Shown: positions 16,163-24,923, numbered from the stretch's first letter. The stretch is DNA of 64,000 nucleotides from JAAZNO01 sp964508025 (GCA_964508025.1 CAZDSF010000002.1:1-64000), one strand, 5' to 3'. Notes: generated from the sequence alone by a model not told the origin. A program made the numbers and translations.

Positions 16163-17701
16163 ATGCTGAACACGAAAAGGGCGATCTGGCTGGCCGTTAT
16201 CGGTGGTCTGATTGGGGTATTGGCCCTCATTGTTAGTGTGTTGTTGGGCCAACAGGGGATGGCGGTTGCTGCTATCGTCAATCCTGTGCGCAGCTTGTCT
16301 CTGCAAGGGGACGAGGCGCAAATTCTGCCGCAGAACCACGCGCAGAGTAACATCATGTGTACCCTGGCGACGACGACGACGACCACGCTACCCAATATCA
16401 CCTCTTTTGAAACGGCTGCGATGATCGCCAATTACACCGGATTGGCGTTGGCGGTGGGCGGTCGCGGACAGCAGGTGGCCCCGCAACGGAATTACTTCCG
16501 TCTGGATAATGCTATCCCCGGTTGGGAGTATCGCGTGCAGGCGATTCCCGATGGCGTGGGCAACTACAACCTGGCGATGGTCGTCTACGACCGCGACCGG
16601 AATCCTATTATCACCGATGCCAATCCCTTCGATGGCAATTCGGCTTCGGTGGTGTTGATTGCTGCCAACATCGGTCCTTACTACTTCGAGGTTTTTCAGT
16701 ACAGCGAACAGTGCAGCGGCGGCACCTATCGGCTGGTGGTTAGCAGCGTCTCGCCCACAAACACGCCGACGCCTACCGGAACACCTCCGCCCGCAACGCC
16801 AACGCTTACCCCTGCGCCCACCTGGATTAGCGGTTTCGATCAGTATGAGCCTAACTTCGATTTCGATACGGCGACGACCATTGGCGCGGGCATCACGTAT
16901 AGCGCGAATTTCGTCCCCTGGGGCGGTCTTGGTCCCGATAATGATTATTATCGGCTCTGGGTCAAACCGGGATTGTTCTTCACCTGCGAGACTTTCGATC
17001 TGGATCCCGGCGTAGATACCAATATGATTCTCTACGATCACAACCGGAACATTCTGGGGGGCAATGATGACCGTGCGCTGGGAGATTTTAGCAGCCGCGT
17101 GAGCTATTTTTCCACTTACGAAGGGTGGCTCTATGTGCTGGTGGGGCACGGCGGGCGGATGGATTTGCGCGATACGGCCAACAGCGATTATAAACTCCGC
17201 TGCACGATGACGGTGCCGGGAACGCCGGCGCCGGGGCAGCCGACCTCACAGCCTGTGGACAAAGATCCCACGCCCATACCCACGAGCACCCCCCAGCCGC
17301 CATCTTCGCCGGTGGCGACGCCCACGCCCTCTGCGGTGGGCGCGGATGTGACGCTCACGTTCCGCGCCTTGACCACACCGCCGCCCATCGTACCGACGCC
17401 GACGCCATCGGGCTTCCGCACTTTCCGTGTGGTGGTGTTCTATGATCTCAATAACGATGGGCTTTTTGGCGCGGGCGAGGGGATTCCCGGATTCTTTGTC
17501 CGAGTATTGCACGCGGCTACTGGGGAGGAGTTGGCTCGCAGTTACACCGACGATCAGGGGCAGCAATCTTTCACGGTGGCGACGCCCGGCGCGGTGCGAT
17601 TGTTGATTCCCTTATTGGGGCTGGATCGCTTTGTGGATCCTGCCACGCCGGAAGTGAAGGTGCGGATCGTGCCTTCGATGTTGCCCGCGACTATTCCCTG
17701 A
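16163..17701 (+). CDS. Exported PPC-domain surface protein with Thr/Pro linkers
   Basis: A 512-aa exported protein: a positively charged start (MLNTKRAIW), a signal or anchor helix at about residues 8-32, then two beta-rich domains of the bacterial pre-peptidase C-terminal type (around residues 75-205 and 225-345), each followed by a Thr/Pro linker (TPTPTGTPPP; TPIPTSTPQPP). The end (FYDLNNDGLFGAGEGIPGF) resembles an SdrD B-like/Cna B-type beta domain with a calcium-loop-like DLNNDG. No catalytic domain is seen, so it is probably adhesive or structural. AGGAGG lies 8 nt before the ATG. It is followed 16 bp later by another anchored protein. Confidence 0.75.
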   Translation: MLNTKRAIWLAVIGGLIGVLALIVSVLLGQQGMAVAAIVNPVRSLSLQGDEAQILPQNHAQSNIMCTLATTTTTTLPNITSFETAAMIANYTGLALAVGGRGQQVAPQRNYFRLDNAIPGWEYRVQAIPDGVGNYNLAMVVYDRDRNPIITDANPFDGNSASVVLIAANIGPYYFEVFQYSEQCSGGTYRLVVSSVSPTNTPTPTGTPPPATPTLTPAPTWISGFDQYEPNFDFDTATTIGAGITYSANFVPWGGLGPDNDYYRLWVKPGLFFTCETFDLDPGVDTNMILYDHNRNILGGNDDRALGDFSSRVSYFSTYEGWLYVLVGHGGRMDLRDTANSDYKLRCTMTVPGTPAPGQPTSQPVDKDPTPIPTSTPQPPSSPVATPTPSAVGADVTLTFRALTTPPPIVPTPTPSGFRTFRVVVFYDLNNDGLFGAGEGIPGFFVRVLHAATGEELARSYTDDQGQQSFTVATPGAVRLLIPLLGLDRFVDPATPEVKVRIVPSMLPATIP

Positions 17702-17717
17702 TTTGAGGGAGGCTGCT

Positions 17718-19154
17718 ATGTCCGATGCCACAGAATCTCGATTGCCCGAAGTCCCGCCGGACGCTGTTGATGCGCCAGAAGCGGGGCAGCCGTTGCTGCC
17801 GCCACCGCCGTCTTTGACGCCGGCCTATGCCGTGCCGCCCGCGCCTGCCCCGGCGCCCGCTGCTCCGCGCGTGTTTCCGCCGACCTGGGCGCTGTTGTTG
17901 ATTGTGATGGGGGTATTGCTGGTGATTGTTGCCGCCGTGGGGACGTTGCTGACCAATCAGCGCGCGCGTCCTACCGGCGGCGCGGAGCCGCAGGTGGTGG
18001 ATAAACTGGCTACTTTCGTTTCGCCGCCGGCGCTGCCAGCAGGACTTACCGTGCTTCAAGAGAACGGTAATCCGCTGCCGGCAAGCATTCCCCTCTCCTT
18101 GCGCCTTCGAGAGCGGGATTTTGTTGTCGTGCCGGTGACGTTGGAGGAACGACGCTGGCCCATCCCGGCGTCCCCTGCCGACGGGCAGACAGTTTGGATC
18201 TACGGGACGGTGGTCAATTATGTGATCGGCATCCCTGCCAGTGAGATGGCGGAGTCGCTGCTGGCGGGATTGGATTCCACGGCGCGGATCACGGTAACGC
18301 TTAACAACGGTGTGCAGCTGGTTTTCGGCAGCCCTCAGGCGCGCCGTTTGCCCGCAAATGATACCAGCGCGCTGGGACAGGAACGTCCAGGACTCACCCT
18401 AGTGCTGCTCGGCGGGACGGCTTCTGACCGGTTGATTGTCCAGGCGCGCTATCTCCCTGAAGAGGGCGTCACAGCCGGAAATGCTCAGCGCGTGAGCACC
18501 GTTCAAGTGGCGGTGGCGGATTCCGGCGTGGTGAGCGAGGGCAGCGCGTTGCGTTACTTTGTCGTCGAGTACGAAGTCACGAATACGGGCACAGAGCCGG
18601 TGGATCCCAATCTCTTCGATATGGCTTTGGAAGATGGTCTGGGGCAGCGTTACGCCATCAATGCCGAGGCTACGGCTTCGGGTGAGGCCGGCCCGCTGCT
18701 GACGCTCATCCCCGCCGGGAACAGCGCCTTGGGGAGCGCTGGCTATCAGGTGCCGCGCGATCTGACGCCGCCGTTGACGTGGCTTTTCCGCGCGGACCCG
18801 ACTTCGGGGGAGACTGCGCGCTTCTCCTTGCCCTACCAGCCGCCGGCGCCCGCTCCGGGACAGCCACAAGTGGAATTGACAGGCGCCTTTGTAGATGGGC
18901 GGCGTGATGTAATTGTGATCAACGGTGTTGCCCGCAATATCGGCGAATCGGTATTGCAGGTGTCTTTCGAGTCCATCAAGTTGACCTCGAGCGCCGGCCC
19001 CTCTGTCTTGCAGGCTTCGACGCCGGCGTTGCCGTGGACCTTGCCCGGGGGCGGGCAGCAGCTCTTTGAGTTACAGTTCTCGCGGCCTGCCGGTGTGAGT
19101 TCGGTGCTGCTGGATATGTTGGGTTTCACCTTCCAGATCGAAGGGTTGCCCTAG
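17718..19154 (+). CDS. Membrane-anchored protein with proline-rich cytoplasmic N-terminus
   Basis: The 478-aa protein has a proline/alanine-rich N-terminal stretch (about residues 10-55), one membrane helix (about 59-83, WALLLIVMGVLLVIVAAVGTLL) and an extracytoplasmic beta-rich region. Two parts of the latter (about 255-375 and 385-478) look like DUF4352/immunoglobulin-like folds (YFVVEYEVTNTGTEPVDP; VIVINGVARNIGESVLQVSF). No function can be assigned. It has GGGAGG 6 nt before the ATG and shares a transcript with the PPC-domain protein. Confidence 0.7.
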   Translation: MSDATESRLPEVPPDAVDAPEAGQPLLPPPPSLTPAYAVPPAPAPAPAAPRVFPPTWALLLIVMGVLLVIVAAVGTLLTNQRARPTGGAEPQVVDKLATFVSPPALPAGLTVLQENGNPLPASIPLSLRLRERDFVVVPVTLEERRWPIPASPADGQTVWIYGTVVNYVIGIPASEMAESLLAGLDSTARITVTLNNGVQLVFGSPQARRLPANDTSALGQERPGLTLVLLGGTASDRLIVQARYLPEEGVTAGNAQRVSTVQVAVADSGVVSEGSALRYFVVEYEVTNTGTEPVDPNLFDMALEDGLGQRYAINAEATASGEAGPLLTLIPAGNSALGSAGYQVPRDLTPPLTWLFRADPTSGETARFSLPYQPPAPAPGQPQVELTGAFVDGRRDVIVINGVARNIGESVLQVSFESIKLTSSAGPSVLQASTPALPWTLPGGGQQLFELQFSRPAGVSSVLLDMLGFTFQIEGLP

Positions 19155-19165
19155 AATCTATGGGA

Positions 19166-19200
19166 ACAGCGCGGCCCCGTTACTTACGGGGCCGCGCTGT
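19166..19200. terminator. Bidirectional terminator, 15-bp stem
   Basis: Perfect 15-bp arms (19166-19180 with 19186-19200, loop TACTT) lie between the stop at 19154 (plus) and the pgeF stop at 19219 (minus). Confidence 0.8.
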
Positions 19201-19218
19201 GGTTGTGGCGACAATGTG

Positions 19219-20055
19219 CTAACGCAGGCGCGCCAGCACCCCAAAACGTCCTGTGCGCCCGCGTTCCGCGCGATGCGAGTACCATTCATCGGTGCGCGCG
19301 GCCGTATCGAGCTGGGAGGCGCTGATGCGCTGCACTCCGGCAGCCTGGAGTTGGGCCGTGATCGCTGCCGGCAAATCCAGGTACGCTTGTCCCTCGCGCT
19401 CTCTGGCGAATGGCGTGTGCGGCGGGACTGCTGCTGCAATCGCGTGAAGCACTTCTGGGCCAACCGCGTAATGTTGCGGCCCAATTGCCGGGCCAATACC
19501 CGCCCACAGGGTCGCCGGATCTGTGTCGAAGGCCGCCTGCATTGCCTGCACCGTTGCCGGAATCACGCCGGCGGCAACGCCGCGCCATCCCGCGTGCGCC
19601 AATCCCAATGCGCGCTGCACCGGATCGAAGAACAATACGGGAGCGCAATCAGCGAAGCGCAGCAACAAGGCGACTTCCGGCGCAGCGGTGATGAGGGCAT
19701 CCGTGCCCTCGATGAGCCGCCCGCCATCCTCTGCTTCTACCCGCGCCACATGCCGTCCGTGAACCTGGTATGGCGTCACAACGGTCTCGCGGCGCACCTC
19801 AAAGGCGGCGAAGACCCGGCGATGGTTTTCCGCCACCGCCGCAGGTGCATCGCCCACAGTGCTTCCCAGGTTCAGCGATGCCAGATGCCCGGCGCTCACC
19901 CCGCCCAGGCGTGTGAGTAGTGCGTGCTCAACGCTCGCCGCGATCTCAGAGAACTGATACCAGACCAGACCGTTGCGTTGGCAGCGTTCAACAGGTGGGG
20001 CGTTTATTTCTTGAACAGTGATTTCAGCACCAACCCAATCCAGCCGACGCACCAC
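19219..20055 (-). CDS. pgeF: Peptidoglycan editing factor PgeF (multicopper-oxidase-like, YfiH family)
   Basis: PgeF/YfiH proteins hydrolyse wrongly incorporated serine-containing muropeptide precursors and also act on purine nucleosides. The 278-aa protein has the three metal-ligand motifs YQVHG, FADCAPVL and HAGWRG, plus the family start HALLTRLGGVSAG. The start is a GTG at 20055 (a second GTG follows immediately), inside the end of the upstream GerW-family gene with a 52-bp overlap; a shorter start is possible but no better codon is present before the conserved domain. The close coupling with gerW is notable. Confidence 0.9.
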   Translation of the reverse strand: MVRRLDWVGAEITVQEINAPPVERCQRNGLVWYQFSEIAASVEHALLTRLGGVSAGHLASLNLGSTVGDAPAAVAENHRRVFAAFEVRRETVVTPYQVHGRHVARVEAEDGGRLIEGTDALITAAPEVALLLRFADCAPVLFFDPVQRALGLAHAGWRGVAAGVIPATVQAMQAAFDTDPATLWAGIGPAIGPQHYAVGPEVLHAIAAAVPPHTPFAREREGQAYLDLPAAITAQLQAAGVQRISASQLDTAARTDEWYSHRAERGRTGRFGVLARLR

Positions 20056-20492
20056 ATCACCATCAGGATCCCCAGCATGGCGATTTTCTGCTCGTCCTCA
20101 ATGGGCGCGACTTTGGCGCCTTCAGGGCCAACATCAATGTAGGCCAGGGGCCGCACCCGCGCGCCGCCGCCGCCGCCAAAGCTGCTTTCATCTTCACAGC
20201 AGCAGGTCTCTTCATCACACTCACATGAGTCTTCGTGACAGCAGCACGCCTCGCCCTCGCCGTCTTCTGCTTCGCAGCAGCAGGCTTCATCTTCGCACTC
20301 GCACTCGCCCTCGCACCCGCACGTGCATTCGGCTGGGCCGGATCCCAAGCCCAGACCAAAACCGTAGCTCACTTCAGCCACGGGGATCAGCGTGCGTCCT
20401 TGCACTTCTTTCGGCTCGCCGAAGACCATGTTGACGTGTGCCTTATCGGCGACGCCAGTAATCCGTTCAATCAAAGTTGCCAAGCTTTCCAT
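20004..20492 (-). CDS. GerW (YtfJ) family protein with a 16-cysteine acidic insert
   Basis: The start (MESLATLIERITGVADKAHVNMVFGEP...GRTLIPVAEVSYGFGLGLGSG) and end (GARVRPLAYIDVGPEGAKVAPI, then a membrane helix at about 136-157) are those of the GerW/YtfJ family, known from Bacillus spore germination but widespread outside spore formers. The glycine-rich middle of the family is replaced at residues 56-99 by a segment with 16 cysteines, mostly as CCC or CxC, among Glu/Asp: a metallothionein-like make-up. AGGAGGT precedes the ATG. The insert is encoded by near-identical GAG/GAT/TGC-type codons, so slippage expansion is plausible. Metal binding is inferred, not known. Confidence 0.88.
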   Translation of the reverse strand: MESLATLIERITGVADKAHVNMVFGEPKEVQGRTLIPVAEVSYGFGLGLGSGPAECTCGCEGECECEDEACCCEAEDGEGEACCCHEDSCECDEETCCCEDESSFGGGGGARVRPLAYIDVGPEGAKVAPIEDEQKIAMLGILMVMWCVGWIGLVLKSLFKK

Positions 20493-20529
20493 AGCTTTAC
20501 CTCCTAAGTCTCAAATATTCACCTGAAGT

Positions 20530-20711
20530 TCATTTCCGTACCAGACGTTGGATTGACAAAATCAGTATGCTGATGACAGCAACGCCGAGCGCGACGGCTG
20601 CCATTTGGCTGAGGGCATTTTGGGTAGCATCGGGAATGGCGTGCCAGCGTTTTGTTTCTGCGCTTTCTTCTACTACTGAGATGGGGCGCAAGCGTCGCAC
20701 ATGAAAGATGC
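20530..20711 (-). CDS. C-terminal part of a membrane protein cut by an assembly gap
   Basis: About 60 residues remain, ending in one membrane helix (AAVALGVAVISILILSIQRLVRK). The 5' part lies in the gap at 20712-20811. It is 37 bp upstream of the GerW-family gene on the same strand. In several bacteria a DUF2953 protein (YtfI) precedes gerW, so that is a possible identity, but nothing in the fragment proves it. Confidence 0.55.
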
Positions 20712-20811
20712 NNNNNNNNNNNNNNNNNNNNNNNNNNNNNNNNNNNNNNNNNNNNNNNNNNNNNNNNNNNNNNNNNNNNNNNNNNNNNNNNNNNNNNNNN
20801 NNNNNNNNNNN
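20712..20811. other. Assembly gap (100 N)
   Basis: One hundred undetermined bases; a round 100 normally denotes unknown gap length. It hides the start of the minus-strand membrane protein and whatever precedes 20812 on the plus strand. Confidence 0.99.
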
Positions 20812-20875
20812 GATGTTTGGGGTGCAGGTGAACGCGATTGTTAACCAGACGCCGATGCTGGTTTTACGCTGCTGA
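20812..20875 (+). CDS. Possible C-terminal end of a plus-strand gene emerging from the gap
   Basis: The frame ending at the TGA at 20873-20875 reads MFGVQVNAIVNQTPMLVLRC. The next plus-strand gene starts 27 bp later with its own ribosome-binding site, which is the spacing of operon neighbours. Only 20 residues are visible, so this is weak. Confidence 0.3.
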
Positions 20876-20902
20876 GGATTTACGCTGAGAGAGGATGATG
20901 CC

Positions 20903-21730
20903 ATGACACGTGGACAGAAACTCATACTGATCATTTTTGCAGTGTTGGATGTGGCGGTGCTTTGCGTGATGGGTTTCATCGTGTGGCGCACCTCACAACA
21001 GCCCGCAGTGCGCGTCACCCCGCTGACGTTGCCGGCAACTGTGGCCGAAACGCGCGCGACACCGATCCCCACCTGGACGCCGACGCCCGCCGGAACGGCT
21101 ACTCCCACCTTGCCACCGCAACCCACGCGCACGCCGCAACCGACGCGCACGCCCTTCCCTACGCCCACGGAGACGCCTACCCCGACGCCCATGCCTGTAG
21201 AGCTGGTGAATGGCGAATTCGATCTCATCATGCCCAATCGGATTCCAGGGTGGGAATGGGGTGCCTTCATCAACTACACGCCGGGCGGCGATTACGATCC
21301 CCACAACTCTTTCGCCGAGCCGATATTCAGCGCCGCCGATGATCCGGCGCGCCGCATCAATGGCTCCACCCTGAAAATCGAGACTATCCGCTGGCTCAAG
21401 TACCGCGCGTGGGTGTATCAAACGGTCACAGCTACTACCGGCAGCACGGTCTACCTTCAGGTCAAAGCCAATGCCTACTCATCCATAGATAAATTGCGGC
21501 TGAGGGCCGGGGTGGATCCACAGGGCGGCGCCGGTTGTTCGAATGTGCGGTGGGGCGAGGTCAGCATCAACCAGGATAATGGCATTGTTACCATTACCTC
21601 GCCCAGAGTTGTGGTAGGGCCTGCCGGTCGTGTTACCGCCTGTCTATATGCAGAGCCGCTTTATCCTGACGTCAATAATGCGGCATTCTTCGACCAAGCG
21701 GTGTTAGTTGTAGCGCCGCCGCGTCCCTAG
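20903..21730 (+). CDS. Membrane-anchored extracellular protein with Thr/Pro stalk and beta-sandwich domain
   Basis: The 275-aa protein has an N-terminal anchor helix (about residues 7-27), a 45-residue stalk of TP/TPTP repeats (about 52-98) and a C-terminal domain (about 100-272, ELVNGEFD...IPGWEWG) that reads like a carbohydrate-binding-module or galactose-binding beta-sandwich. This architecture, a stalk lifting a lectin-like domain off the cell, is common in Chloroflexota. Ligand unknown. Two cysteines (CSNVRWGE; VTACLYAE) could form a disulfide. It is followed 12 bp later by an FAD oxidoreductase. Confidence 0.72.
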   Translation: MTRGQKLILIIFAVLDVAVLCVMGFIVWRTSQQPAVRVTPLTLPATVAETRATPIPTWTPTPAGTATPTLPPQPTRTPQPTRTPFPTPTETPTPTPMPVELVNGEFDLIMPNRIPGWEWGAFINYTPGGDYDPHNSFAEPIFSAADDPARRINGSTLKIETIRWLKYRAWVYQTVTATTGSTVYLQVKANAYSSIDKLRLRAGVDPQGGAGCSNVRWGEVSINQDNGIVTITSPRVVVGPAGRVTACLYAEPLYPDVNNAAFFDQAVLVVAPPRP

Positions 21731-21742
21731 GAGGGTGTGCTT

Positions 21743-22813
21743 ATGTCTTCGGCCATGCCTACTTCATGTGATGTCGCTGTTATCGGCGCCGGTCTGGCGG
21801 GCGCACTCATGGCCCGGCAATTGGCGCAGCAGAATCTGAGCGTCGCTGTGTTGGAGGCGGGCGATGTGGCGGCGGGCGCTACCGGCAACAGCGCCGGGTT
21901 GGCGCTTCTGGGCACGCCGGAGTTCTATGCCGCGTTGGAGGATCGCCAGGGGACGGCTTTTGCCGCCGAAGCATGGGAACTGAGCGTGCAAAACCTCGAA
22001 TTGCTGGCTGCGACGGCGCAAAGTTTGGGACTTCCGACCCGGGCGGTGGGGAGTTTCCGCTTGATTGGGACGAGCGCAGAGGCGGTCATTGTCCAGCGCT
22101 CGGTGCAGCGCCTCACGCATCAAGGTTTCAACGTGGCGCTCGAAGATGCGATGGAATTGGGGTATCTGATTGGCTTACAGACCTTTGATGATCTGGCTTT
22201 CGATCCTGCGGAGATGACCCGGCGTTTGCTGGCGCATGGACGTATCACCGTCCATCCGCGCACAGAAGTGCAGCACTTGGAATCCGATGCTGATGGTGTG
22301 GCTGTGCGGGCCAAGCGTCATTTTCTACGAGCCAAAGCCGTCGTCATCGCATCTGGCGCTTATACCGCGCGTCTGTGTCCGCGCTTGAGCGCGCACCTCG
22401 CTATGGCGCCAGTGCAAACCGTGGAAAGCCGGGTGTCTCAGACGTTGCCGACGCCGGTGGTGCTGGATGGCGGTCGTGTGACGTTACAGGATCGCGGCGA
22501 TTTCTGGCGGCTTAGCGCCTGGGGCGCCCACACTGACACGGCACTCAGGGAGACTCTAGAGCGTTATGGCGAGCAATTTTGTCCCCAGGCGGTGGTGACG
22601 CGCCGGTATACCAGTTGGGTCGCCCGTAGTCGTGATGGCTTGCCGTTGGTGGGGCGGCTTGCCAATAGCGCTCATATTTATGCGCTTACCGGTCTTGGCC
22701 CTTGGGGTCTGAGCTGGGTTTTTGTGGCAACACAACACCTGCTCGGTTTAATGTTGCATGATGAGGATCCGGGGCTGTTGGATGTGCAGCGTGTGGATTC
22801 ACCGTCGGGGTGA
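21743..22813 (+). CDS. FAD-dependent oxidoreductase (DAO family)
   Basis: The 356-aa protein opens with a dinucleotide-binding motif (VAVIGAGLAGALMARQL, residues 11-27) and an acidic ribose-binding end (VAVLEAGDVAAGATGNSAGL), and ends with the GLGPWGLSWVF segment that contacts flavin in D-amino-acid oxidase-like enzymes. Relatives include glycine oxidase ThiO, D-amino-acid dehydrogenase and the oxidase domain of MnmC. No thiamine gene is adjacent, so the substrate is left open. AGGAGGG lies 7 nt before the ATG at 21743. Confidence 0.82.
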   Translation: MSSAMPTSCDVAVIGAGLAGALMARQLAQQNLSVAVLEAGDVAAGATGNSAGLALLGTPEFYAALEDRQGTAFAAEAWELSVQNLELLAATAQSLGLPTRAVGSFRLIGTSAEAVIVQRSVQRLTHQGFNVALEDAMELGYLIGLQTFDDLAFDPAEMTRRLLAHGRITVHPRTEVQHLESDADGVAVRAKRHFLRAKAVVIASGAYTARLCPRLSAHLAMAPVQTVESRVSQTLPTPVVLDGGRVTLQDRGDFWRLSAWGAHTDTALRETLERYGEQFCPQAVVTRRYTSWVARSRDGLPLVGRLANSAHIYALTGLGPWGLSWVFVATQHLLGLMLHDEDPGLLDVQRVDSPSG

Positions 22814-22849
22814 GCCAGGTTAGGGCCGTTTATAGAGGGGGGCTGTTTA

Positions 22850-23539
22850 ATGGAAATGCAGGATTTGTCTTCTCGTGTAATTCGGGTGGCAATTGTAGAT
22901 GATCACCCTTTCTTTCGGCAAGGCGTCAGCGATGTGCTATCGGCGGAATCTGATATTGAGGTCGTCGCCGAGGCCGCAGATGGACAAGAGGCTCTCGATT
23001 TGATTCCACAGGTGGCTCCCGATGTCACGCTGATGGATGTCAATTTACCCAATGTGAATGGCTTGCGCGTAACGCAACAGCTCAAAAACCTGCATCCGCG
23101 GCTCAACTTTATCATCTTGACCGCTTACGATGACCAGGAGCAAATCTACCACGCTATTCGTATTGGCGCCTCGGCTTATTTCTCCAAAGATGTGGATCCG
23201 GCGCAATTGATTGACACTGTTCGCGCTGTGGCGGAGGGCTACTATGTGATCACCGGTCGCCGGATGACGCCGGCGCAGGTGGAGCAATGGTTGCTGGCCG
23301 GGTATCGCCGCTACGGGGTTACACCAGAAGATGACGCTTTCACGCCGCTGACCACCCGCGAGATGCAGATATTGGAATTGATCATTGAGGGCTTGAGTAA
23401 TAAGGAAATCTCCTATCGTTTGGGAATTAGTCAGCAAACGGTAAAAAATCACGTAACTTCGATTCTTGCCAAACTCAATCTTTCTGATCGTACACAGGCA
23501 GCGATTTACGCGCTGCGACGTGGCTGGGTGCGTTTGTAA
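22850..23539 (+). CDS. Response regulator, NarL/FixJ type
   Basis: The 229-aa protein has a receiver domain (residues 11-125) with the acidic pair DD17-18, phosphoacceptor D63 in LMDVNLPN and the conserved K near SAYFSKDV. A GerE/LuxR helix-turn-helix follows (about 165-225: LTTREMQILELIIEGLSNKEIS, TVKNHVTSILAKL). Phosphorylation is presumably by the DegS-like kinase encoded 49 bp downstream. Its position directly ahead of the Tad pilus genes suggests it controls them, an inference from order only. Confidence 0.92.
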   Translation: MEMQDLSSRVIRVAIVDDHPFFRQGVSDVLSAESDIEVVAEAADGQEALDLIPQVAPDVTLMDVNLPNVNGLRVTQQLKNLHPRLNFIILTAYDDQEQIYHAIRIGASAYFSKDVDPAQLIDTVRAVAEGYYVITGRRMTPAQVEQWLLAGYRRYGVTPEDDAFTPLTTREMQILELIIEGLSNKEISYRLGISQQTVKNHVTSILAKLNLSDRTQAAIYALRRGWVRL

Positions 23540-23588
23540 TCTGATGTTGGCTCTGGTGTTAGTATAGACACTATGATGAGCGAGGTCT

Positions 23589-24632
23589 ATGATGACTGAT
23601 GATGTATGGAACCAATTTCTGGAAACCTGCCGCCGAGGACATGAGAAGGTTCAGCAAGAGCTGAAAGAAGTGGATATGTTGATTCAGCAAACATCGGCTG
23701 AAGTGGATCGCCTGGTGCAGAAAAACGCGCGGGCGGCGGCGCGGGTGCGGCAGGTCGAATCCCAATTCGAGACTATTCCGCGCGATGACATCAAAGCAGC
23801 CTACTCGGCGCTCGTGGAGAATCAGCAGCGATTGTTCACCATGCGCGGACAATTGGAAAAGCTGCAGAGTGATCAGAAGAATCTGAGTCGGATTGCGGAG
23901 CTTTACAAGCGCATTCTGGAGCAGACTGAGCCGACGGTTGATTCACCGACTGCGGCAGCCGGCGCCCCCAAACCACCCCAGGCGATTGTCACCAGCATCA
24001 TCGAGGCCCAGGAACGCGAGCGCCAGCGGCTTTCACGGCAGATGCACGATGGTCCGGCGCAATCCCTGACCAATCTGGTGCTGCAAGCCGAGATTTGTGA
24101 GCGCCTTTTTGATCGAGATCCGGAACGCGCCAGGGTTGAACTGGCGGAACTCAAGAAAAACGTTGTCGGCACCTTCCAAAAAGTCAAGGGCTTTATCTTC
24201 GATCTGCGCCCGATGATGTTGGATGACCTGGGTTTGATGCCGACTCTCAAACGGTATGTGGAAGGCTTGACGGACAGCGGTTTCCCTGGCGTGACCTTGA
24301 CGATCACCGGCAAGGAGCGCCGTTTGGTAGCTTACAAAGAGGTGACGATTTTCCGGTTGATCCAGGAACTGATCAACATTGCGCGCGAGCACGGGCGCGC
24401 TACCACCGTCAAAATCACCATGGACATGGGCGAAAGCCAGGCGCGCATTACTGTAGAGGATAATGGCAGCGGCTTCGACCTGGACGAAGCGCTGACCTCT
24501 GCTGATGCCGCGCGCTTGGGCTTGCTGCCTTTGCGCGAGCGGGTGGAGATGTTGGGTGGGCAAGTCAATTTCGTGAGCACTACCGGGCAGGGCATCCGCA
24601 CCACCTGCACTTTGCCTATTGAACAGAGCTAA
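23589..24632 (+). CDS. Soluble DegS-like sensor histidine kinase
   Basis: The 347-aa cytoplasmic kinase has no membrane helix. Residues 15-115 are a long coiled coil, as in DegS. The HisKA_3 dimerisation helix holds the phosphorylated H153 in RQMHDGPAQSL, and the HATPase_c domain has an N-box (QELINIAREHG, with I-A-R-E-H in place of the usual N-A-x-K-H), G1 (VEDNGSGFD) and G2 (LGLLPLRERVEMLGG). Note that the canonical N-box asparagine (QEALTNAxKH) appears as QELINIAREH, where N is kept one place off. It pairs with the preceding response regulator. Confidence 0.9.
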   Translation: MMTDDVWNQFLETCRRGHEKVQQELKEVDMLIQQTSAEVDRLVQKNARAAARVRQVESQFETIPRDDIKAAYSALVENQQRLFTMRGQLEKLQSDQKNLSRIAELYKRILEQTEPTVDSPTAAAGAPKPPQAIVTSIIEAQERERQRLSRQMHDGPAQSLTNLVLQAEICERLFDRDPERARVELAELKKNVVGTFQKVKGFIFDLRPMMLDDLGLMPTLKRYVEGLTDSGFPGVTLTITGKERRLVAYKEVTIFRLIQELINIAREHGRATTVKITMDMGESQARITVEDNGSGFDLDEALTSADAARLGLLPLRERVEMLGGQVNFVSTTGQGIRTTCTLPIEQS

Positions 24633-24687
24633 TACGGCAACGTCGTGCGATAGATAGCCTGGATTGGTACAGTTTCTTCAAGCACTA

Positions 24688-24762
24688 TTGACATCACGTT
24701 AAGCCGTGTTACACTGAAACTACCCTGATCTAACTTTCAAAACCGTAAGAAAACAGTATAAT
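24688..24762 (+). promoter_or_regulatory. Two candidate promoters for the Tad pilus operon
   Basis: Within the 291-bp gene-free stretch 24633-24923 there are TTGACA (24688-24693)-N16-TACACT (24710-24715) and, 42 bp further on, a TATAAT (24757-24762) with a weak CTTTCA -35. Transcription from them would give leaders of roughly 160-205 nt before cpaB. No riboswitch fold was recognised in the leader. Confidence 0.6.
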
Positions 24763-24923
24763 GGTGGCATCGTGGCCCTCTTCATGGGCTAGAATCTGCA
24801 AGTGTTTTTACAGTGCGTTTGATTGCCCGCTGTGTAAGATTTGAGCGGGGCGACTGGGGGTTTATGTTGCCTGTACCGACTACTCAAAGGTTAGTTTGAT
24901 CTGTTCTAAGGAGGTTCCTGGAA

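Noticed and set aside
16736..21195. Thr/Pro-coding stretches as tandem DNA repeats
   Set aside because: They are protein stalks with varied codons, explained by the coding function.
20530..21273. Minus-strand open frame spanning the N gap
   Set aside because: Only its part left of the gap looks coding; the right part is antisense to the stalked protein and is joined artificially through N bases.
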